In this document: piece by piece, positions 51,152-58,233 of the stretch
Numbering within the stretch: position 1 is the stretch's first letter
How the letters are laid out: every line of letters begins with the position of its first letter
Source of the DNA: Ohtaekwangia kribbensis
GTDB lineage: Bacteria > Bacteroidota > Bacteroidia > Cytophagales > Cyclobacteriaceae
Direction: 5' to 3'
NCBI RefSeq assembly: GCF_042676245.1
Contig: NZ_JBHTKA010000001.1
Coordinates: 1 to 64,000 of the forward strand
DNA length: 64,000 bases
Position numbers and translations under genes: made by a program
Notes under the pieces: model-generated
The model's input: only the letters and a program-made list of their open reading frames with translations
Database searches by the model: none
What the model was told of the DNA's origin: nothing

Positions 51152-51574
51152 CTAGTAACTCGCGCCCATAAAAGGTGCATTCTCTTCCTCCGGAAATGGC
51201 GTTTGAGGTTTGTTCGAATCCAGTCGGAGAAGTTCATCAGTCACGCCCTGGCATACAGTGGCGAAGGCAACAAGGTTTTCCTCTACAGCACCATATACAC
51301 GCATCTGATCTTTCTTATACTCTCTGAACCACGGGTCTGTGGAGCTTTCCAACAGTTGAGCAATCGTATTTCTCCGGTGTCGGATAAACTTAATGCAGTT
51401 GGGTAAATCAGTCGGAGAAGCTACAGGCTCTTCGATAAGATCTGCACCGACAAGTAACTTTGCTATCTCATTTAGCATCTTCTTGTCCTTAGGTCTATCG
51501 AGAGTAACTTCGCCTGTTTCTGTCATAACCTCTATGACATCCAACAGATATAGGATTACTTTTTCCTTATCCAT
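51152..51574 (-). CDS. hypothetical early protein
   Basis: 140 residues from the ATG at 51574; an upstream TTG at 51580 is unlikely because the Shine-Dalgarno spacing fits 51574. The protein is acidic and helical (LLDVIEVMTETGEVTLDRPKDKKMLNEIAKLLVGADLI). No family recognised. Confidence 0.55.
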   Translation of the reverse strand: MDKEKVILYLLDVIEVMTETGEVTLDRPKDKKMLNEIAKLLVGADLIEEPVASPTDLPNCIKFIRHRRNTIAQLLESSTDPWFREYKKDQMRVYGAVEENLVAFATVCQGVTDELLRLDSNKPQTPFPEEENAPFMGASY

Positions 51575-51585
51575 TATCAACCTCC
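51567..51585 (-). promoter_or_regulatory. GGAGG-N6-ATG junction module 3
   Basis: GGAGG at 51585-51581, six bases, ATG at 51574 (ATGGATAA), stop ending at 51567. Confidence 0.85.
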
Positions 51586-51899
51586 TTTTCCGCTATAAAG
51601 TCGATCAACGCAAAAGCAGCATCCTTTTTCCGTTCCGAATGATTATTCAAATCAGCCTTACCTTTTTCAAGTTCATCCGCAAGGGTTATTACTTCTTCAG
51701 CATGTTTGAAAACATCAGAAGATTCTCTCCATAACTTCAGGGTTAGTAGGTTCTCCTGTATCTCTCTGAAGATATAGGCTGCTGAACCACTATAGCATAC
51801 TTGCGCTCCTGGAGTTTCTTCAAGAATCTTTCTTGCTCCAGCTATTAAACTGATCTGCTCGTCAATCGTAGCAATCTGTTTTGATATAGGACTAGCCAT
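51567..51899 (-). CDS. helical early protein
   Basis: 110 residues, mainly helical/coiled (SKQIATIDEQISLIAGARKILEETPGA; EEVITLADELEKGKADLNN). It ends EKEVDNG, the tail encoded by the shared junction module. No family recognised. Confidence 0.55.
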   Translation of the reverse strand: MASPISKQIATIDEQISLIAGARKILEETPGAQVCYSGSAAYIFREIQENLLTLKLWRESSDVFKHAEEVITLADELEKGKADLNNHSERKKDAAFALIDFIAEKEVDNG

Positions 51900-51910
51900 T
51901 GCTCACCTCC
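51892..51910 (-). promoter_or_regulatory. GGAGG-N6-ATG junction module 2
   Basis: GGAGG at 51910-51906, six bases, ATG at 51899 (ATGGCTAG), stop ending at 51892. Confidence 0.85.
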
Positions 51911-52089
51911 TGAAATTTGTTGAGTGACTTTAGAATTGCGCTTACCATAGTGATTTCTTTCGCGTAAGACTGCACCATATCGGTCTCGTCCAGCTCTTCA
52001 GCCGCTATACATTCTTCGAGCAAATGATCGCGATAATCCACGATATACTTTATTTGCTCTTCAACTGTTGGCAGGTTTACATTATCCAT
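51892..52089 (-). CDS. small helical early protein
   Basis: 65 residues (LPTVEEQIKYIVDYRDHLLEECIAAEELDE), ending KFQEVSNG. It starts at GGAGG-N6-ATG and overlaps its neighbours by 8 nt at both ends. Unknown function. Confidence 0.55.
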   Translation of the reverse strand: MDNVNLPTVEEQIKYIVDYRDHLLEECIAAEELDETDMVQSYAKEITMVSAILKSLNKFQEVSNG

Positions 52090-52100
52090 TGACTGCCTCC
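52082..52100 (-). promoter_or_regulatory. GGAGG-N6-ATG junction module 1
   Basis: GGAGG at 52100-52096, six bases, ATG at 52089 (ATGGATAA), stop ending at 52082. Confidence 0.85.
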
Positions 52101-52282
52101 TTTCCGCTCATATACTTGCGTTGTAGCTCGTCTACTTCTTTCTCCAGGCGATCAACGTCTTCGTTAATCTCTTTACCATCTATAGCGTTCTGTTGACGCT
52201 TAGAGTCAGCACGTAATACACCGAGCTTCGCCTGTACTGCTGCGATGTTGTGCTCCAGTTTTTTTAGTTCTTCGTAGGTCAT
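52082..52282 (-). CDS. small coiled-coil early protein
   Basis: 66 residues, one long coiled coil (LKKLEHNIAAVQAKLGVLRADSKRQQNA...VDRLEKEVDELQRKY), ending GKEAVNG. It is the first gene of the overlap-linked group; its own leader is AT-rich (ATATATATACC-ATG), not Shine-Dalgarno-like. Confidence 0.55.
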   Translation of the reverse strand: MTYEELKKLEHNIAAVQAKLGVLRADSKRQQNAIDGKEINEDVDRLEKEVDELQRKYMSGKEAVNG

Positions 52283-52384
52283 GGTATATATATTAGTTTA
52301 TGGTAGGGTAGAAATTGAGGGACGTTTCCGGGTCAATGATTAAACTTCAAAACTCACTCCCTTACGTGCTCGTCCCTTTTACTT

Positions 52385-53353
52385 TTATGCTGCCTTCTTC
52401 AGCGTTACATGACAGTGCAGCTCTATAAGATCAAGCACGTTGCGTTTACCTGTGCTAGCGTCTGCTTCGCGCAATACGCGCTCAATCATAGCAGTGAGTT
52501 GAGCTGTATTGCGACACTTGTCGAACATAGCCCGAACGTGAGTTTTACTTGTGATGCCATACTGTTGACATATATCCTTAGCATCATCTATAGATAGATT
52601 CCATAGTGGCGTGAAACCACCTTCCCGAATTCTCCGGAGTACTTGAGGAAAGCAGCCTTTCATTCTGTCGGCCTTCTTTTCCATTTGCTTTTCAAAGTCA
52701 TTCGCACCAATGAATACTATACCGGTATATCCTTTCAGATCATCCATTACACGCTTCAAAGATTCCCACGCGCGGTCTTTCAGGTTCTCGGCTTCGTCAA
52801 TGATCAGCAATGCATCGGTTTCATTCTTCAGCTTTTGAATAACGTTTTTACGCACATCATATATAGCACCTGAAACCTTTATACCTATAGAGTGTGCAAG
52901 CTCCATAAAGAAACTCTTTGCCGTAAGGTCTCCATCACATCGCACGTAATAGCAGTTGCGTGGATTTTCGCGCATATATTCCGCTGCCGTGTAAGATTTA
53001 CCTTCACCGGTAGGGCCGTCAATTGCGTGAGGCAATTTTGTTTCGCGTGCCTCTTTGAAAGTGTTCATACACGCGAAGTAATTATCGGTATTGTGGTGTT
53101 TGCGATAGCTCTTACGTATGGCATAGTTTATAGCCTTCGCTATACGGTAGAAATACTTGTCATCGATGGGTGTCTGCTTCTGTCCGGTGGTAAGTTTACC
53201 CTTTAGCATATCATTGAGATATGCCACAGAGAAACCATTGCCTCCGTTTGTGCGCTTCACAAGTTCAGTGAAAGCATCTTGTGAAAGTTGGTTCTCGGTC
53301 ATGTAGATGCGAGCCGCTTCTACGATTTGGTGTTTGGTGTTCTTGTCAATCAT
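52385..53353 (-). CDS. MuB-type transposition ATPase
   Basis: 322 residues. An N-terminal HTH-like region (about 10-75) is followed by an AAA+ core: Walker A GPTGEGKS (113-120) and Walker B ALLIIDEAEN (181-190), then the sensor-like VFIGANDFEKQM. In Mu, MuB binds target DNA, delivers it to the transposase and gives target immunity. It lies 23 bp after the transposase gene in the same direction. Confidence 0.88.
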   Translation of the reverse strand: MIDKNTKHQIVEAARIYMTENQLSQDAFTELVKRTNGGNGFSVAYLNDMLKGKLTTGQKQTPIDDKYFYRIAKAINYAIRKSYRKHHNTDNYFACMNTFKEARETKLPHAIDGPTGEGKSYTAAEYMRENPRNCYYVRCDGDLTAKSFFMELAHSIGIKVSGAIYDVRKNVIQKLKNETDALLIIDEAENLKDRAWESLKRVMDDLKGYTGIVFIGANDFEKQMEKKADRMKGCFPQVLRRIREGGFTPLWNLSIDDAKDICQQYGITSKTHVRAMFDKCRNTAQLTAMIERVLREADASTGKRNVLDLIELHCHVTLKKAA

Positions 53354-53376
53354 GGTAGGTATTTTATTGGGTTTTG

Positions 53377-55638
53377 TTAAATAAGTCCGTTACGTTTTGC
53401 CTGCTCTCTAACCAGCGCTCTGCGTTCATCATCTAATCCTTTCTTCTCCTTCTTACTCGCGGGCACCGCTATATCTTTCGAGCGTATGAGTCTGTCCTGG
53501 TAATAGTCTGTTGATTGAGCAGCGTAAGAGGTAGCGAGTGCATCTTCGAATAATTCCTCCGGAGATATTTCTTTCATTCCGGCAATTACTTCCTGTGCAT
53601 CCTGCAAACTCATGTTGCTGATGTCTATACCGAGTTGTGAAGCTTCAAACTCCAGCATTTTGCGGCTAACGGATTGAACACGCTCAACAAATTGCTTTCT
53701 GTCGTTGGTCATCTTACCGAGTTGCTTCAGATCTTCGGGTGTCTGCTCTGCTTTAGCACGAGCAACACGTTTAGTTTTTCCGAGTGTAGCTATATACTGA
53801 TCGTTCTCTCCGAACACATCTATAGTGTTCATATCGGTTTCGTCAAAGTATACTTTCACGCGATAGCCTTTCTCCATCATGTGTACATACTGATCGTACT
53901 CAGGGAATGCGTAGTGGTATTCTCTGCGATTTACCTCGAACGATATACGGGCATTGCGTACAGCGATCATTGTGCTCTGATTGAGCAGCATTGATATAGA
54001 TTCGCGCGGTATAGCCGGAGCCTTAGGATTTATATTCTCTATACACTTCTCCCAACGCGATTTCGTGCGACCGTACTTGTCATGATTATATATATTGATC
54101 AGCTCGATGATCTGCTTTACACTCTCTGCATAGCCTTCTACATAATTACCATTGCGATAATCTGGATTCGGTTTCCTGTTTTTATCTATACTGGTAATGT
54201 TCGTCCCTTTCCAGCCTGGAAAGTTTTGTGCAAGCCTGTTCAACTCCTGAAGGAGGCGCTCCACAAAGCGAGATTTGGGGTTAGACGCCTTTCCTTGAGG
54301 GTCGTTCGGGATGGGCCGCGAAATTTTCTGACAGGTCTTTGAAAAGATCTGTGTAGTATCTTCTGCTAAGTTTCCGCTAAATCTGTCGCTCTCGATCTCG
54401 ATATAGCTTCTGCCTTCGAACATGTTCAGATGATTTCTATACATGTTCCTTACCATTAATCCGTCTTCAACAAAACCAACATCAAAGCCGGTTATCGCCT
54501 CGCTCATATAGTCGAACACAGCAACTACAGTGAGCATTAATTGTTTGCCTTCTATCTTCGAATTGAAGTCAACCTGGAAGCCGTCATAACCTCCTTTGCT
54601 GAAACTATATTCGTACTCCTTACCATATACATGCGGAGCCATTTTGTCGAACTCTGCCCAACCGTGACGCTCACGTTTTGTATAGAGGTTTACTTCGTTC
54701 GAGGTGAGAAAATCTTTTATAGCGGATATTTCTACTTCAGGTTTACGGCCTGCTTTCTTGCATTCGAATTGATACCTGCGGTATATATTTTCGAAATCGA
54801 ATTTGTTCGCCTTACCTGGATTCATGAACAGATATACCAGTGTGCGGGCATTCCATTCGCTGAAGTCAATGCGGCCTGAAGGAAGTAGAATACGCTCCGC
54901 TTCATTATCATTCAGTCGGCCTAATACACGTCTGTGATTATTGCCGAAGTTTTCATGTATAAGAGTACCGAGAGCTGCTTCGTTAGCCTGCCTTTCAGCC
55001 TCTATTTTAGGCTCGTTAAAATATAGTTCTAACGCTTCTTTATATGCCTTCGCCCACTCAAGTTCTTTGCGCTGAAGTACAGCAAGGTTTGTTATTTTGA
55101 ATCCGTATAGGTGTGCTTTCGCTGCACGGAAATTCTCAATCAGTTTATTTAATACCGCAGTGCGGAACTCTGCTTTACTATTGAAATTTATAGTGCGTGT
55201 TTCCTTCGGTGTTTTATAGGCGTTGAGTAATCTCAACCATCCAGCGGCCTGCTTTAGATCTTCAGCTTTTACCTGCGACTCTGTACGCTTCAGGAAGAAG
55301 TGATAGTCAGATATAAAGGTATATTTCGAATGAAGATCTGCGAGCTGATCACACGCATCCTGAAGCTTGTTTAATTGTACTTCGGTTGTATCTGCTTGAC
55401 TCAGTTTAATGAGATCTGCACGTGACGGTAGCTTTACCTTTGTAGTTTCTGGAAGAGAATCATAGTCAATTAGAATTATTCTCTTATCTAAATCATGCTT
55501 TTTACTCTTCCATGTAGGGCGAGATAATTTGCGACTTTCAGAAACCTTTTTCTTTATATATCCTAAGCTTACACCGACAGTGCTATTGTCAAGCTCAGGA
55601 ACAAAAAGCCAAATCTTATTACCTTCTAGTAATGGCAT
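53377..55638 (-). CDS. MuA-type DDE transposase
   Basis: 753 residues. An N-terminal binding region with MuA/Tn7-type features precedes an RNase-H-like core. Candidate catalytic residues are D357 (GFQVDFNS), D418 (IEIESDRFSGN) and E460 (KSRFVERLLQELN), with the usual spacing. A beta-barrel region (YRVKVYFDETDMNTIDVFGENDQYIATL) follows, and the C-terminal helices are basic, as expected for the MuB-contact part. It would join phage ends to target DNA by replicative transposition. Confidence 0.92.
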   Translation of the reverse strand: MPLLEGNKIWLFVPELDNSTVGVSLGYIKKKVSESRKLSRPTWKSKKHDLDKRIILIDYDSLPETTKVKLPSRADLIKLSQADTTEVQLNKLQDACDQLADLHSKYTFISDYHFFLKRTESQVKAEDLKQAAGWLRLLNAYKTPKETRTINFNSKAEFRTAVLNKLIENFRAAKAHLYGFKITNLAVLQRKELEWAKAYKEALELYFNEPKIEAERQANEAALGTLIHENFGNNHRRVLGRLNDNEAERILLPSGRIDFSEWNARTLVYLFMNPGKANKFDFENIYRRYQFECKKAGRKPEVEISAIKDFLTSNEVNLYTKRERHGWAEFDKMAPHVYGKEYEYSFSKGGYDGFQVDFNSKIEGKQLMLTVVAVFDYMSEAITGFDVGFVEDGLMVRNMYRNHLNMFEGRSYIEIESDRFSGNLAEDTTQIFSKTCQKISRPIPNDPQGKASNPKSRFVERLLQELNRLAQNFPGWKGTNITSIDKNRKPNPDYRNGNYVEGYAESVKQIIELINIYNHDKYGRTKSRWEKCIENINPKAPAIPRESISMLLNQSTMIAVRNARISFEVNRREYHYAFPEYDQYVHMMEKGYRVKVYFDETDMNTIDVFGENDQYIATLGKTKRVARAKAEQTPEDLKQLGKMTNDRKQFVERVQSVSRKMLEFEASQLGIDISNMSLQDAQEVIAGMKEISPEELFEDALATSYAAQSTDYYQDRLIRSKDIAVPASKKEKKGLDDERRALVREQAKRNGLI

Positions 55639-55649
55639 CAGGTCAGGAA

Positions 55650-56120
55650 TCAGTAGTTAAAAAATAGTTCGTCAACTAAGGCGGCACGTTTTACCGAATC
55701 ACCTTCATAGGTGTGCATCGATAATCCTTGAGCCATGATTGAGTATTTAGGATCGCAGTGCTCGCGATTTAGAACAGCGTGTCCGAGTTCGTGGAACATG
55801 AGGAATTCTATTACTTCCTCTTCGCCTTGACTTATATACCACTCGTAGGCATCGCGACTTATTTTTACTATAGATTGTTGCCCGTTCTTGAAACCTCTAC
55901 CTGAAGCGCCCAGGTCATCAACAATACAGACTGTTAAATTCTCTTTAGGTATATATATACCGCGCTGTTCTGCTTCCAGGAAGAAAGCATCTACATGTTT
56001 CTGTAACCTTGCGTCAATGGTATATTCTAATGTCTGGTCGAAGTCGAAAGAGCCACAACCAGTACAGCCCGCCAACAATAAAAGAGAAAGGGTAAAGGAG
56101 GTTAAGGTGATTCTACGCAT
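55650..56120 (-). CDS. lipoprotein zinc metalloprotease-like
   Basis: 156 residues. A lipoprotein signal (lipobox LLAGC, Cys19) and a zinc motif HELGH (H110, E111, H114) in FLMFHELGHAVLNREHCDP. The downstream His/Cys could supply a third ligand. It lies in the early block between the Ner-like regulator and the transposase, an unusual place for an exported enzyme. It could change the lysogen's envelope or act in superinfection exclusion. No substrate can be read from the sequence. Confidence 0.68.
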   Translation of the reverse strand: MRRITLTSFTLSLLLLAGCTGCGSFDFDQTLEYTIDARLQKHVDAFFLEAEQRGIYIPKENLTVCIVDDLGASGRGFKNGQQSIVKISRDAYEWYISQGEEEVIEFLMFHELGHAVLNREHCDPKYSIMAQGLSMHTYEGDSVKRAALVDELFFNY

Positions 56121-56370
56121 TGCCGTCAGCGGTTAACAGTTCATCAATAAACTCGCGTCTGTGCGTCAGAACCTTCGTAGCAATCCTGATGATCTCTTCG
56201 GCTGCGGTGCCTTCGTTGGCAGTCCGCTCTCCGTCAATCACCATCTGTACATATCGGCTGCTAACGGTTTTAAAGTCCTCTTTTTGTTCGTGCAGCTCTT
56301 TGTACAAATCAGAAATAAGCGTGTAGTCGCCTGTTCTGATTAATTTTTTGAGTTCATCCGAAATACTCAT
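56113..56370 (-). CDS. Ner/Cro-like small regulator
   Basis: 85 residues. DYTLISDLYKELHEQKEDFKTVSSRYVQMVIDGERTANEGTAAEEIIRIATKVL resembles the small HTH proteins (RYVSMVLNGKR-type) that occupy the cro/ner slot in Bacteroidetes phages. It is the first leftward early gene, divergent from the repressor, as ner is in Mu. It overlaps the metalloprotease gene by 8 nt. Confidence 0.6.
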   Translation of the reverse strand: MSISDELKKLIRTGDYTLISDLYKELHEQKEDFKTVSSRYVQMVIDGERTANEGTAAEEIIRIATKVLTHRREFIDELLTADGNA

Positions 56371-56390
56371 AATTTGTTCCGATTATTGAA

Positions 56391-56424
56391 CAAATGTATG
56401 TGAGAAATCCTCACATTTGCAAAA
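56391..56424 (-). promoter_or_regulatory. early leftward promoter
   Basis: On the minus strand TTTG (56423-56420), 21 nt, then TACATTTG (56398-56391). This matches the Bacteroidetes sigma consensus TTTG / TANNTTTG. It is 21 bp upstream of the Ner-like ATG and is overlapped by operator O1. Confidence 0.72.
56398..56416. promoter_or_regulatory. operator O1
   Basis: ATGTGAG-AAATC-CTCACAT, perfect 7-bp arms. It overlaps the early promoter, so repressor binding would block early transcription. Confidence 0.75.
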
Positions 56425-56427
56425 CGA

Positions 56428-56448
56428 ATTGTGAAAATATTTCACAAT
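56428..56448. promoter_or_regulatory. operator O2
   Basis: Arms ATTGTGAAA and TTTCACAAT around ATA, perfect 9-bp arms. Its centre is 31 bp from that of O1, about three helical turns, and 8 bp before the repressor ATG, so autoregulation is likely. It shares the TGTGA half-site with O1. Confidence 0.75.
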
Positions 56449-56455
56449 CCATTTT

Positions 56456-57445
56456 ATGACGATACAGGAACGTATTAAGCATATCAGGCAGGAGTCTGGT
56501 AAAACACAGGCCGATTTTGCGGCCTCAATTGGCTTAAAAAGAGATAATTACGCACAAATAGAGGTAGGCAAACAATTGCCATCTTTAGAAGCTATTGCGG
56601 CTATTGTTAGAATTTATAACAAAAGTTATTCGTGGCTGATTGACGGGAAGGAAAACGATAAAAAGGTTACCCCCGCTGAAAATGAAGGAACGGGTAACCT
56701 AAAGGGTAACCCAAAGGGTAACCCAACCGATATAGAAGCCCCTGAATCGTACACAAAAAAGGTTACCCATGATGTACACCCAACTGTACACCCAACTGTA
56801 CACCCAACAAAAAATAGCGCTGGAGATAAGTACACAAAAAAGGTGTACAGTTCCGAAAAGGGTACTTTGAAGGTTGATATACAGGAACCTACTGTAGTGG
56901 ACACGTCCGGCCTGTCAATAGTGCCGATTGTAGATATTTCCGCTGCTGCTGGAGACGGATATATTAACGCTGCGGAGCATATAGACGAAACAAAAGTGCT
57001 CCGTTTGCCTCAAAAAATGATAAAATCCGGGTTTCACCTGTGTATCCAGGTAAAAGGGCACAGCATGGCTCCCACGCTCCAGGATGGCGGCTATCTGGTT
57101 ATCAGGTTATTGGAGCGCTCCGATTGGTTACACATTCGAAACGAATACGTGTATGTGATAGTCGATAACGAGGGTAAAACCTACGTAAAACGGCTAAAAA
57201 ACCGCTTTAAGGATACCGAAGACGGAGGCTTTATTGTCTGTATGAGCGATAGCCTGGATAAGATGGCGCACCCGAACTTTAACCTGCATCCCCATGAGAT
57301 ACAGCACATTTGGTTCGTAGAGTGGTATTTCACTGCAAAGATGCCGAACCTCACAAATACAGCTATAAACCGTATGTCTCGCCTGGAAGATGAAATGGCC
57401 GAACTCCGGGAACTGATGACAGATATTAACAAGCGGTTAAAGTAA
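56456..57445 (+). CDS. phage repressor (HTH + S24/LexA-like peptidase)
   Basis: 329 residues. HTH at about 1-65 (IRQESGKTQADFAASIGLKRDNYAQIEVGK). The linker (about 65-150) has repeats: KGNPKGNP, HPTVHPTVHPT and three KKV units. The C-terminal S24 domain has the candidate cleavage region ISAAAGDGY, the Ser in VKGHSMAPTLQDGG and the Lys in KTYVKRLK. Such a repressor could be inactivated by RecA-stimulated self-cleavage on DNA damage. It faces away from the early block and towards the right host junction. Confidence 0.87.
   Translation: MTIQERIKHIRQESGKTQADFAASIGLKRDNYAQIEVGKQLPSLEAIAAIVRIYNKSYSWLIDGKENDKKVTPAENEGTGNLKGNPKGNPTDIEAPESYTKKVTHDVHPTVHPTVHPTKNSAGDKYTKKVYSSEKGTLKVDIQEPTVVDTSGLSIVPIVDISAAAGDGYINAAEHIDETKVLRLPQKMIKSGFHLCIQVKGHSMAPTLQDGGYLVIRLLERSDWLHIRNEYVYVIVDNEGKTYVKRLKNRFKDTEDGGFIVCMSDSLDKMAHPNFNLHPHEIQHIWFVEWYFTAKMPNLTNTAINRMSRLEDEMAELRELMTDINKRLK
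56665..56808 (+). repeat. GGTNACC and 12-bp repeats in the repressor linker
   Basis: Five GGTAACC/GGTTACC heptamers lie between 56665 and 56767 in both orientations, followed by three exact 12-bp units TGTACACCCAAC (56773-56784, 56785-56796, 56797-56808). They encode the low-complexity linker but look like a protein-binding array. Confidence 0.8.
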
Positions 57446-57627
57446 ACCGTTAGAACGGCCCTTAACCACACCTAAAAAGTTAAAGCTGTTTTAAAGAATA
57501 TGCATGATTTGAAGCCCAACCAATTCGGTGTTCACCGGCCTGAAATCCGCTAAATCCGAGCGGATTCGGGCTTTTCGCGGAAATCCGTCAGTTTAAAAAA
57601 AATGCACCCCCTGTTTTGGCCCCCTTA
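57446..57627. other. prophage right end (repressor side)
   Basis: 182 bp without a phage gene. It holds AAATCCG at 57543, 57552 and 57581 plus an inverted CGGATT at 57561. The stem AATCCGCT/AGCGGATT is followed by CGGGCTTTT, a possible weak terminator for the repressor. There is also one CGTTAGAA octamer (57448) and the terminal inverted repeat. Transposase sites are expected here. Confidence 0.55.
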
Positions 57628-58225
57628 CGAAGCGCGAATGGAAGAATCAAAAAACGCTGGCGGTGGAGATTTTTATGCACGTGTTTATGAAGCACCGCGT
57701 CCGGAATTGTTCTTCAAATCAGCACCTTACCGAGCCGTGGGCACCGGTGGAAAGGTAAGAATCCGCAAAGACTCCAAATGGAATGTACCGGAGCCCGAGC
57801 TTGTATTGTTCATTTGTTCATCCGGAACTATTGAAGGCTATACCATTGGCAATGATATGTCATCACGAGATATTGAAGGTGAGAATCCACTATATCTGCC
57901 CCAGGCGAAGTGCTACGATGGAGCGGCTGCGATCGGGCCTTGCCTATATATACCCGAGCATCCGATTGATCCGAACACGATGATTCGTATATCTATTCAT
58001 CGAGCCGGTGAAGTTGTTTTCTCCGGTGAGATATCGATCAACCGCATGAAACGAAAACATACTGAACTCGCGAGTTATCTCTTTCAGGAGCTGAGCTTTC
58101 CGCATGGTGCATTACTCATGACGGGCACGGGTGTTGTTCCTCCCGATAACTTCACGTTGCGCGCAGGAGATGTCATCAAAATAATGATCGATCACATTGG
58201 TACACTTGAAAACACGGTAGCTTAA
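57602..58225 (+). pseudogene. FAH-family sugar-acid dehydratase, C-terminal part
   Basis: Host sequence from 57632 encodes the catalytic half of the FAH-family protein: ARMEESKNAGGGDFYARVYEAPRPELFFK, metal-site region KWNVPEPELVLFI, then IGNDMSSRDIEGENPLYLPQAKCYDG and GTGVVPPDNFTLRAGDVI. An ATG in the prophage end (57602), after an A-rich leader, reads into it in frame, adding about 10 foreign residues (MHPLFWPPYE). The protein would lack 81 N-terminal residues. Activity is doubtful but not excluded. Confidence 0.88.
57628..57631. repeat. target-site duplication CGAA, right copy
   Basis: Matches 17939-17942. Host coding sequence resumes with GCG CGA ATG at 57632, in frame with 17942. Confidence 0.8.
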
Positions 58226-58233
58226 AATATACC

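Larger units (their letters stand above)
17943..57627. mobile_element. Mu-like transposable prophage, about 39.7 kb
   Basis: Defined by the CGAA duplications and by in-frame repair of the FAH gene. It encodes an S24-type repressor, MuA-type DDE transposase, MuB-type ATPase, Gam-like protein, terminase, DUF935-type portal, MuF-type protein, gpG-type morphogenesis protein, ClpP-type protease/scaffold, capsid, lysis genes, contractile tail (sheath, tube, tape measure, baseplate) and fibres. The terminal 25 bp share a gapped inverted repeat: TA, then GCCA at 8-11, CAG at 15-17 and TGCA at 22-25. No integrase is present. Every module expected for a functional phage of this type can be named, so it may be active. 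Transposable Mu-like phages are known in Bacteroidetes. Confidence 0.95.

Noticed and set aside
17943..57627. Tyrosine- or serine-integrase prophage with att core
   Set aside because: No integrase gene is present; transposase plus 4-5 bp duplication explain the insertion.
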